Below, piece after piece: positions 47,480 through 58,110 of a DNA stretch of 64,000 nt. The translations under genes and the position numbers were made by a program. Source of the DNA: Gremmenia infestans (lineage: Eukaryota; Ascomycota; Leotiomycetes; Helotiales; Hamatocanthoscyphaceae); assembly GCA_032629725.1 (NCBI GenBank), contig JAFEVB010000002.1, positions 1,116,001 through 1,180,000 of the forward strand, given 5' to 3'. Position 1 is the stretch's first letter, and each line of letters starts with the position of its first letter. A model generated the notes under the pieces. It made no database searches. It was not told the DNA's origin and saw only the letters and a program-made list of their open reading frames with translations.

Positions 47480-49440
47480 TAAAAAATCGCAAAATCTATT
47501 CTATTTTCTTATCTAAACTTTATTATAATATAAGCTACGAAGACTATATTCAAAAAGCAATTAATAGGCTGGAATTAGAGAAATTTAGAGACTTTTCCTA
47601 TACTACTAAAGCTCTAGACCTCTAGCGTTCTACGGTTTCCTGTCGTATCTAAGGCAAAACTTGTTTATATATCTATTTTTTATCTAAAAGCATCTAATAT
47701 CTTATAACTATATAAAAAGAGGTTCTAATAGATTATATTAACTATCTTATAAACTATAGAATGTCTCCTATATTATAGATTATTAGGAATATTATAGAGG
47801 AGATAATTAGAAAAAAGGTTAATAAGAACTAGATAGCTAATTTTATTACTTAATACTTAAATTAACTTCTTAGTATCTATCTTAAAAATATTAATAATAA
47901 CTATTATAAATCTAAATATAGGCCTTTATATAAGCACTTCTTTAGCTTAGTAAGTCGATTGCATTTATATTTATTAAGTAATTACATTTTCTAGATCATA
48001 TATTAATATATTATATTCTTTCTCTAGTTCTAATATACTATTAAAATCTATTATATTATAGGTAAAAACGTATACAACTAGGATAAGAAAGGGTTTATAC
48101 TAGAAACTATTAGAAAAATGCACCGAATTATAAGTAAAGAAGCATATAATTTAAGTAGAGTTATCTAAGCAACCTAAGATAAAAGTAGAGAGTTTATTAG
48201 CTTTCTAGCTTTTATTTTAGCTACTAGCATTGCTAGCGCAGCTACTCTACTATATTAGAGGAAATCAGATAACCTTTAGGATACGTAGATTGCTAATATA
48301 AAAGATAATAATTATGTTTATTTTAGTACTAGTAAAAATAGATGGACTACCTATGCTTTTAGCTTTACTTAGCTGATAAAAGTCTTTAATAAAAAGACTA
48401 AAGCAGCTGCTAAAGAGAGAAAACGCCTTCTATTAGTAGATAGGCACTTAAGTTATATTAATTTAGAGTTTATAAAAAAGTATAATAAATATAGTATTAT
48501 ACTTTTAATTTTATCTTCTTATTTAATATATCGACTATAACCTCTAGATCGCGGTTTATTTAGACTACTAGCTTTCTAATATATATAGTTTCTTAACTTA
48601 TAGCGCTATATAATAGATAGAAAGGTTAATATAATAAAACGCTTTTTCTATACGATTTTTAAGTAGGCATAGAAGGCCTCTTTTACTAAGGCTAATATCC
48701 GCTCTACTTAGGCTAAATATAGCCTTTAGCTATATAAGCTATAGGTTGTTTTAGATGCTATTAAGCGTTCTAATACCTTAGAAACTATATTTAAGCGTCT
48801 ATATCTCCCTAAAAGCTATTTATTAATACGTAAAGCTTATTAAATTTTCCGAGTATTATCTAATCTAAGTATACTAAATATGATTTTTAAGTCTTACTTA
48901 AAGCTCTTTATATAGTATAGTATTCTTAAGTATAAGAATATTATCTTAGAGAATGCTTATAAAATAGAGAAAGAAAAGCGCTAGCATGGAAAAAAACTAA
49001 ATTTAGTTAGTAAAAAAAGTAGGTTAGCTAAGCTATTTAGCCTTTATAGGATTTAGCACGCTAACACTTATAAAGAAGAGAAAGCTAGACTTATAGCTAT
49101 TAAGAAAAAAGAGAAAGGTTAAAAAAAAAGGATAATAAAAAGAGAAAAGCAAAAGAGGCTATAGAGAAGCAACTAAGAGCAGAGTAAAAAGTAGTATTAG
49201 CAGCTTAAAATCGGGCTGAAAAGAAAGCTAAAAAAGCATATAGTAAAGTATTAAAGGCAGCTAGGAAAGCTAAAAAAGCTATTATATTAGAGGCTATTAA
49301 GGTAAAAAAGGCTTCTAAGAAAGCTCTTATTATAAAGAGCAAAGTAAAGGTAGTAGCAAAGAGTAGAGCTGAAAAAGGGATAGAAAGCCCGATTTCTAAA
49401 GCTATAACTAGACGGCGTATTAGAAAGCCAGCTAGGTATT
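47480..49440 (+). pseudogene. Degraded pogo/Fot1-type transposase
   Basis: Reading through scattered TAG/TAA stops gives the layout of CENP-B/pogo transposases. There is an N-terminal helix-turn-helix block (YIQKAINRLELEKFRDFSYT, then RSTVSCRI). A second DNA-binding block reads IIEEIIRKKVNKN and LSIYLKNINNN. The DDE domain shows DKKGFILETI and RLLLVDRHLSYINLEF followed by LIYRLQPLDRGLF. The basic C-terminal region is rich in Ala/Lys (AYSKVLKAARKAKKAI). Many stops coincide with expected Gln or Trp codons, consistent with C-to-T or G-to-A damage. It is not functional. Confidence 0.8.
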
Positions 49441-49955
49441 AAGACTAGAAAAAAAATATGTTTTTATACCTGTTTTCGCTATAAAATTTAGTTCTTATAA
49501 CCTTAAGTAGCTATAGCAATTGCTGAAGAATTAGTAGGCTAATAAATTTAGACCTGTCTATAATACTATATTCTGCTACCAGCATACTAATTAAAGCTTC
49601 CTATATAGACTATATGCCCTATATAACTCGTAGAGACTAGTACTATATAATAATTCTATATCTAGCCTAAGAAGAAGCTATTCCTATTAATTAGAGCTAT
49701 TTCTAGCAATCTAATAGTATTGCTAATACGATTTTAGAGAGAAAAGGTAGCAGATATAGCTAGTAAGCTACTTGATATTAGAAAATTGTTTAGGTACGCT
49801 AGAAGCAAATAATTAGCAATCTGAAAATAGGAAAAGATTCTTTATTATTTAAAGATAAAGTCTATAACTAAACCTATTATACTAGCTTGAATATATAAAA
49901 AGTTATTAAGAAAATAAAAATACAAGGTTACTAAAATAGTTAGTGTTTATGCCTA

Positions 49956-49994
49956 TGCATATAAGCGGGGTGTGCACGTGATCTGGAAAACGAG
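49956..49994 (-). repeat. Right terminal inverted repeat of nested transposon
   Basis: 39 of 39 bases match the inverted left repeat. It is followed by TA, the second copy of the target dinucleotide. Confidence 0.93.
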
Positions 49995-52900
49995 TAGTAG
50001 ATATTTTCTCTAGATATAATAACTAAGTTTTAGATCTAAAAAGTTAGAATATAATAGTATTCTTTATATTAATCAAACTAGTCTAAAGTATAAGATTATT
50101 TATAGAAGTAATAAATTCGGTTATATAGTTTATATAAACTATATTATTTATATTAGAAGTGCTAATACTTTATATAGCAATTCTATTTATAGATAATATA
50201 GGTATTAAAAGACTTTATATAGACTATAAAAAAAAGAAGATAATATTACTACTAGGAATAAAGCGATTTATTTTTAAATATATTTATAATATTAACTAAA
50301 TACTAGAACTGCTTAAAAGAGCTAGAATAGCTATAGAGATAAAGTTAAAATTTTATATAAATAGTTTAAATATAGTAGATTTTATTTATAACTTAAAAAA
50401 AAGGGAATTTTTAGTAGCTAAAGTCTAGAAGATTCTAAAGTAGAAAGAATATAAAGATATTACTAAAATATATTAATTTATAAGAATAATAAACTACTTC
50501 CGCATTTGGATTAAAGACTATATAATAATTTATAATCTTATTTATAAGCTTTTTAAAAAGAATAAACCGTTTATTTAGAATCTTAATATATAGAAAGTTA
50601 TAATAGCTAAGCTATAATAAGTATTATTAAGCTTTCTAGTTCTTATTTAAATTAACTACTTAGAAAAAGCAGATAAAATTATAGTTCTAGTAGATATAAG
50701 TATTAATAGATAAGAAAGATACCTTAGATAAAAGAATCTAACTAGTAAGAAGGTCCGCTTAGTATAATATAAAAGTAGTATTTAGAATAATACTAAAAAA
50801 AGCTATAATATTATAAAATATAAGATAAAAGAGATACTAAAGATTTTAAAGAAATTCTAGGTATAGCTAGTAGAAATATACTTTATCTTAAAAATTAATA
50901 CTAATATCTTAATAGTATAGCTAAATAAAGTAGCTATAAACTATCTAAATATACTTATTATTAGATAGTTAGTCTAGATTCGACTTTTTAACTTTAAAGT
51001 ATATTATATTATAGGAAAAATATATATAATAGTAGATGCGCTCTTATATAAACTATTATATTTAGATAATTTAGGCATCTTAAATAAAGATATTAATAAC
51101 TAGATACTAGCTAAGCTAGGAAATCTGGAAATTGCAACTATTATAATAGATACTAGTAGAAGTAAAGATACTAATACTTTTAATATTAAACTAGATTTAA
51201 ATAAAATAAAAAGAAAAATAATCTTTTACTTAAATTAGTATTAGATTAAAAAGGAAATATAAATATATTAGAAAAAACTAGAAGAAGAAATAGACTTTAG
51301 TATAAATAACTATCTAGATATCTTAGATGCAGATAATAACTAACCTTTCTCTACTTATAAATATAAAAAGTACTATCTAAAAATAGCGTATTTTCTAACT
51401 ACTTTTAAGAAACTAAAAAAGATAACCTTATTTAAATTTAGGCCTTTTAAAAAAAAAGCATCCTATTATAAGATATATTACTAGTAGTTATAGAAACTAT
51501 CTATTAAAAAGATATCTATAAAATTAATAGTAGATAAACCTAAGATAAAACTACTAATTATAAAAGAATTATATAATAAAATAGATTATAAAGAATATAA
51601 AAGTATATATATATAGATTATAAGCTACTACTTTTAGAAAGACCTATTTAAGAATATAAAATACTATATTAAAATCTATATAGAATACTAATTCAAACTA
51701 GCAATCTGCTTAAAAGAACCGCTATATCTATAAATAGCTAATAGTATAATAGAAAGATAGAATATTAATATTATATTTATATCTAAAATTAAAAGTAAAG
51801 AATATCTAGTAGTTACTAAGAATAATCTTTCTAGATAGCTTAAAGCTTAAGTATTAGCTAGTAAATATATCTATTATATAATAAAATTCTTATAAAAAGA
51901 TATAATTTATAGATATAGCCTATTCTATTATTTATAAATAGATAGAAAAAAAGAATTTAAAAAGAAAATTATCTAACTTTTAAATAAAATAAGTATTAAC
52001 TAAATTATTATTAGCGTCTATAATATATAAGCTGCTAGAAAAATTAAGTAGAGTTATATAATCTTAAAAAACTCTTTATTAAAAATAAAGGGACTATAGA
52101 TAAATAACCTTTCTATAGTACTATTTATAGAGAAAATAATAGTTTATAGACCTATAAGCTTAATATCTTTCTATATATTATATAGATAGAAAGTAATACT
52201 ATCTATAGAAGTAATAGTAACTATATAGTAATACTTTTTTATAAAAGAAAAGATTATAAATAGAAATAATCTTATTATAATTAAAGTAAAACAATTTTAA
52301 ATATAAGATAAAAATATTTAGAAAGCATATCTATAAAAAGCATAAAAGTATTAAGAAGAAAAAGAAGCTTAGAATACTAAATATATACTATAGATAAGAT
52401 TATTTAAAGTAGGTAATATTATACTATAGTAGAATTTAATATATAAAATTAATATATTAAATACTATAAAACTAGACTTTTAGTAGCTAGGACTATATAA
52501 AATTAAAATAGCTAATACTAATAAAAGTTACTTTCTATTAAAAGAATTAGAAATTAATAAAGCTTAGCTAAAAGGAATAGTATCTACTAATAAGCTAAAA
52601 CTATACTACTAGTAAAGTAGATAGTTCTACTTAGAAGTAGAAAAGGCTATAATAATATTTATATTATCTAATAATACTTTAGAAAAAGTTAAAAAATAGT
52701 ATAAGTTAAAAAAGTAAAATACTATTATAAAGATACTAAAAGTAATAAGTAGTTCTATTATAAATAGTACTAAGATATTTAAATAAGGTTATATTTAATA
52801 ATAGTAATATAAGAGCCTATAGCTACTTTTAAGTCTACTAAAGTAATAAGCTTAAGAGTAAGCTAAAACCTTATTTTAAAAAAAGGATAAAGTAGTATAA

Positions 52901-55652
52901 TAGTAAAAGAAGTTATAAAAAGTTATATAAATTACTAAAATACTATAAAGCTTAGATACCTTAATATAAAGCTAGAAGTATCTTAGCTTCTACTAATAAA
53001 GACTACTATAATACTATATTTATATATTCACTCTTTAAAATAGATATTAGCATCTTTAGCAAATACTTAGAAAAAAGTAAAATACTAATAAAACTCTCTA
53101 CTAAGAAGAAAGTATAAGCTAATTACTATAGATTAAATATAGTTTACTAAAGGCTTTAACTATATTTTCTATAAAGTACTAAAGCTAAACACCTTTAGCC
53201 TAATTAAGAGCTATTATAGTAATAGCTTAAATAGGGTTTTTTAGTTATAATATCTTTCTTCTACTTAGATATATTATTAAAGCTAGAGATTCTTATAATC
53301 TAAGAAATAGTTTTTAGTAAAAGTAAAATTTTAATAGATAGGCTAGTAAGAGGGGTCTATCTAAGCTTAGAATTAAGCAAATAATACTATATTATAAGTA
53401 ATAAATAAATATCTAATAAATTACTAATCTTAGATATAATAGCTATAGTTAAGCTCTAACTAAAATAATAATATTACTAATTAATAAGCAAGAAAGCTTC
53501 TAAAAGGTAAAGCTATTAATATAAAGTTTTTATAGCTAGCACCTTTTTTTATAACTAAGCTAAGCTAATAGAATAAGCTAATAAAAGATATCTAATCTTA
53601 ATATAATTATAGTTATTAATCCTAAAGAAAAAGAATAACTTATTTAGACTTATTATTAATTAAAAAAGTTATAGATATATTTAGTAATCTACTAGTAACT
53701 ATATAATAAATTTATATCTCTACTACTTTTAGTAATATAGATCTATAGCGCTTTTAGAAACTAGAGTATAGTTAGAGATAGTACTACTATAATATAATAA
53801 TATAGCTTCTAAAGCAAATAGAGCCTCTAAATACCTATAAGCAAATATAACTATAAAGCTAAAAAGTAATATAAAAAGTAAAGCTAAATATAATATAATA
53901 TAAATAAATAGCTACTTATAAAAGTAAAAGATAAAAAGGAAAGTCTTATAAGTATATAGATCTTATATTATATAGAAAAAGCTCTAGAGAAAGTTAGTAA
54001 AGATACTATTAAGAATAAACTATAAAGGTTCTATTAGAGACTATAGAAATTATTAAGACCTAGATCTCTCTCTTTAAAGTAGGCTAATAGATACCTTCTT
54101 ACTTTTTTCTTAAAGATAAAAAGGAAAAAGAACTTTTCTATAAAATAAAAATACTAATCTATATAAAGTTAGTAGAGAGTAATAGTAATAATATAGCCTA
54201 AGAATACTTATACTTCTTTATAATAAACTAAGCTACTATAATATACCTAATCCTTCTAATACTTCTTAAGTAACCTTATAGCAAAAGCTAATAGTAAAAT
54301 TAAAGTAGTAACTAAAAGTATAAAGCTTACTATAAAGATCTAGATAGTAGTAGCTTATAGTAGCTAGTTACTAATAGTAGAAAAAAGCATTTATCTATAG
54401 GTAGTACTCTTTTATAGTAGTATTCTAAAGATATTTAAGTTATAACTAAGTATATTAGACCGCTTTAATTAAACTAAAGTAGAGTTAATAATAAAGTAGA
54501 CTATAAAAAGTAAAGAATACTTTCTAAAGATAAAAGTGCTAATATATAATATAGTATTAAAAAAGGAAGTTAAAGTTATTACTAAAAAAAGAAAAAAGAA
54601 GAACTAATCTAAGATAATAAGTTAGTAAATTATTTAAGAGCTTAATAATCTTAAAAAGACTTAGTAACTATATTTAAGATAATATTAATAATCTTAATAC
54701 CTATATACTACCGCTTTATTTTAACTATTATATCTAATACTATATAGATAATAAGCTTTAATACTATATTAATAATAGACTTTAAGAAAAAAAAGAGGTA
54801 AATTAGAATTAATAGATTAAAATAGGCTATTTATAAAAAAATAAGTAAAGGAGTAAAATATACTAATTCTAGTATAAAAGTTAGTATAAATTAGTATAGT
54901 AATCTTAGAAGTAATATACTAAGTAAATAGCTTATAAAATAAAGTTAAAATTATTAAAACCTAAAAAGGATTAGAAAGTTAAATGCATTATAGGTATATA
55001 TAGCTAGGAAAGGATATTTAAATGCTAGTATAAGTTTAGTACTAGAAAGTATATTAAACCTATAATATATACTATAAAGACTATAGACTACTAATAAGGC
55101 CGCAGCTATAAAAGTAATAAATAGAGCTGGAATAGTATAATAACCTTATTAAAAAGAGAGTAATTTAAAGTATTTATACTTTATAAAGTAGTTAGCTATT
55201 TATAGAATATTAAAAGGTTAAAAAACTTAGTAAATTGCAGATTTATATGCTTTTATATTAATAGTAAGATTACTAAAGTTATAAGAAAGTAGTAAAGGTA
55301 ATAAGAAAGAAAAAATAATAAAAGTAATAAGAAATAAAAGCAAATAAGAAAGTTAATACTAGAATAATAGAAGAATAAAAGATAAGAATAAAAAGTAGAG
55401 TAGTATATAATAAAAAGGTTAAAGTTAAAAAAGGTAGTAAAGTAGAAGAAGTTATAGGTAGTTAGTAATAAAAGTAGACTAGTGCTACTAATTTACTTAG
55501 GGATAATAATAAAAAGATATTATTAAGTTAGTATACTTAAAAGAAGACTTAAAGGAACTAATTTTATATATCTTTTTATCTTTCTTTTAGTAGTAAAATT
55601 AATAAAAGTAGTATATTACTTAGGTTAAGTAAGCTTTTAAAGAAGGAATAAA

Positions 55653-55839
55653 TATAGTAGAGACTAAATAGAATATTATATAAAGTAGGGTATATAGCTA
55701 GTACTATACTATACCTTATAAAATTAGGCACTTTACTAAATTTGGATTATTATCTATTCTATAATATACTCTTTTATATAGTTTATTTTAATATATATAT
55801 TTATATAATAATAAAACTATAAGTTAGATCCTAGCCTAG
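55653..55839 (+). repeat. Right LTR
   Basis: 187 bp, directly repeated from 41405-41591. All nine differences read T or A here where the left copy has C or G. It ends ATCCTAGCCTAG, directly before non-repetitive GC-richer sequence (AGTCCGCGG). Confidence 0.88.
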
Positions 55840-56054
55840 AGTCCGCGGTTGTGTTGTCCCTTTATAATATATGCATATAACGTGGCTTAAAATTTTCTTT
55901 ATTGCTGCCCAAAAATATGTTATAGAATGAATATATATATAGATATAATGATCTCTACTCGCTCTAGACCAACCTCGGGGTATAAAAATCAGTTGCGAAT
56001 GCTAAACTCCAACCATGCGTCTTCCATGGACATTTTTGAACCCACGCTTGATAT

Positions 56055-58110
56055 TTACTTGCCACCCGCGCAGACTTTGATGCCATGAGCATCTGCCTGA
56101 TTCTCCAGCAGCCCCCAACCAAGATACTGTCTCCAAGCCAACAGATAAGGCGTTTTTCCTCCACTAGAAGCGCCTTTGCAAGATGCTGAAGAGTCAGTCG
56201 GCCCCGCACCAGGCATGCCAGCTACATCAGAGAACGCCTCTGCATCTGTACAGTCCGTGAAGAGGGGGTCCCAGCTACTTCCCGGAGTCAAAGACCACGT
56301 GCAGACTCTCATGTTAGAAAGACAGTCGGTGTTGAAAGCAGTTGACGAAATGCTGATGGGGGTGTCAGAGCCCTTAGTTGAGGAATTCGCAGCGGCGCAT
56401 GCAGCGGCACCTCTGAAGAGGATCTCGGGACGAGTATAGTTGCTAAACCAGAGGTTCATATCGCTATTGAAACTCTTCCATCGCGTATCGGATTTAGCGG
56501 CCATGAAGGAGTACGTTGTATCATCTACAGAATCGTACCAGAACGTATCGCAAACGCCATTTGAATCGTAATCTGTTGTACAAGGAGAATCGTAGCTAAG
56601 TGAAGTACCGTTGGTCGCAAGAGCATGAACAGAAGTGTTGAGCGCACGCGTGATAAAGACTCCATTCATCTGATAGGCTTGCGATATCAGATAGGCCATC
56701 ATACCGTTTAGTAGACTATCGGCCAGTTGATCCAGAGGAGGCAGAAATGCGCTAAAAGCACCGCTAGAAGCGAATGCAGCGAAAGCATTAACATCGTTTA
56801 CCATAGGTGGGAGCGCTTGGCCGACACTATTCTGAAGGGTTTTCACGGCATCTCCAAGCTTGGCAGCGACGTCTTGCATCTGGAGGAGTTGCGAGTCCGC
56901 CGTGCCTATAGGATATAAGAACTTGGCAACACCAGGAGCCTGCTGGACACCAGTGACCAAGGCCTTGCCAATAGCTGCTTCGGGTCCTGGAATAAAAGCT
57001 AGGCCAACTGAAAGTGCCGTAAGAACGTCGTTCAAAATAACGTTCTTTTTCTCGATTGGATCGATAACCTGAACGATTTTCCCCACCATAGAATTAGATA
57101 TGCTCCCGGCGCTAATAATCGCCGTGTAATAATTAATGAAGAACTCGTTGATGTTGTAAAGATTCCACTACAAGGGAAAATGTCAGTTCTGCGGATATAT
57201 AAAAGGGCGGAATAGGATAACTTGCAGCTACATATGCGTTCCTGACACCGTTCCATTTATCCTTGAAATCAACCCATGCCGGTTGTCTACAAGGGCCATC
57301 AACCGCAAGTATGGAACAATCCGAAGGCGAATATGGCGTCATGAGTTTGTAAAAGCATTGGGCAAACTGTGTGCCTTCACAGCTGCTGTTAAATGCACCC
57401 CACCACCACTTTACATAGTCGTCCATGTTTAGGGCTGCCCAACAACGAGCATCCAGGATGTCAGCGGATGTACAGTTTCCTGCTACAGCATCGGTTGGTG
57501 AGTCTGCCCAGATAGGATGCTGCGCAGTAATTTCTTCGGTCTTGATTTCAGGAACCTCGATATAGTTGGTCGGCACAGAACCGGCACCGGTATTGCATAC
57601 CGTGGTAAGGTTGCCGCTGGAGTAAGCTAGAATTGTACTGACACTGCTTGCAGATGCCGATCCCGAGCCGGCACAAGTACAGTAACCTTGGTTCGAACCG
57701 TCATGCATGGTCCCTATAGCGCAGCCCTCATCAAGAACAGCGACGGGCACCAAAGACGAGACAAGTGCGGCTTCCGAACTGGCGATTTTCGAATTGGTGC
57801 TTATAGGGAACCTGCTACCAACGCAGATAGTATCGGTCGAAGCAACATTGTTCGAGTCTGTGTAGGGTATCAAAGAGGTTGATGTACAACCATTGATAGC
57901 ACCGGCATTGTTTGTCTCGGTGAAGATGATTTTCGGACCTGCAGTGGTGCCGGAAGCGCTGGCGGCGCTTGTTGCTGTACCTGCTGAGGTAGTTGCCGCC
58001 CGGACATCAAGAGTTCTGCGAGGTAGAGCGTTTGCTGGAATAGCACTAGTCGAGCCCGTAAACAGAAGAACGGCCGCAAGGTGCGGAACCAGGCTGTTGA
58101 TAGCCACCAT
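56055..58110 (-). CDS. Large secreted protein of unknown function
   Basis: Two exons, 58110-57232 and 57167-56055, joined by a 64-nt intron (GTAGCT to TTGTAG), give 663 residues. ATG 58110 is followed by a clear signal peptide (LVPHLAAVLLFTGSTSA) and a possible dibasic processing site (LPRR). Next come an Ala/Ser/Thr-rich stretch and a Cys- and Trp-bearing domain (ILDARCWAALNMDDYVKWWWG). Exon 2 continues with WNLYNINEFFINYYTAII and has a hydrophobic segment (VLTALSVGLAFIPGPEAAIG) and many Cys and Asn-glycosylation sites. From memory it resembles the ascomycete secreted proteins grouped as DUF7872, which I cannot verify here. It begins only 215 bp from the right LTR, and its 3' end faces the LTR. 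No catalytic motif was recognised. Confidence 0.75.

Larger units (their letters stand above)
47437..49994 (+). mobile_element. Nested pogo/Fot1-like (Tc1/mariner superfamily) DNA transposon
   Basis: 2558 bp bounded by perfect 39-bp terminal inverted repeats and a TA dinucleotide on each side (47435-47436 and 49995-49996), as expected for Tc1/mariner insertion. Deleting the element with one TA rejoins the host RT frame across a conserved motif (IVLLVDIFSRYNN), which fixes the boundaries. The interior encodes a degraded DDE transposase. The interior keeps more C and G than the surrounding retroelement. Confidence 0.9.
43500..52300 (+). pseudogene. Gag-Pol remnant of the Gypsy element
   Basis: No continuous frame survives, and coordinates are approximate. 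Former codons show as CAG/CAA to TAG/TAA changes. Legible pieces include the protease motif ILDSRAKINI, an RT stretch (YLNKLYYNLQFLVVKKQLG) with the motif LVDIFSRYNN split by the nested transposon, and RNase H (NIIKYKIKEILKILKKF, LIVQLNKVAI). The integrase region includes EYLVVTKNNLSRQLKAQV. The sections at 41.6-43.5 and 52.7-55.6 kb are not explained by these domains. Confidence 0.7.
41405..55839 (+). mobile_element. RIP-degraded Ty3/Gypsy LTR retrotransposon with nested insertion
   Basis: The island lies between two 187-bp direct repeats (41405-41591 and 55653-55839). Both strands are saturated with TAA/TAG and TpA, as left by repeat-induced point mutation. Reading across stops on the plus strand still gives gag-like sequence (about 43.5-44.8 kb), an aspartic-protease trace ILDSRAKINI (about 45691-45720), RT (about 46.9-47.4 and 50.0-50.7 kb), RNase H (about 50.7-51.1 kb, ending IIGKIYIIVDALLYK) and integrase (about 51.5-52.3 kb). 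The order protease-RT-RNase H-integrase is that of Ty3/Gypsy. A purine-rich tract (AAAGAAGGAATAAA, about 55639-55652) abuts the right LTR. Without the nested element the length is about 11.9 kb, long for the class. I see no target-site duplication. Confidence 0.87.

Noticed and set aside
47377..47625. 82-codon ORF in the AT-rich island as a real gene
   Set aside because: It spans the junction of the retroelement RT and the nested transposon TIR and is a chance fusion frame.
57216..57225. Alternative donor GTTATC in the secreted-protein gene
   Set aside because: It would shift the downstream frame. The GTAGCT donor at 57231 is phase 0 and continues into WNLYNINEFF.
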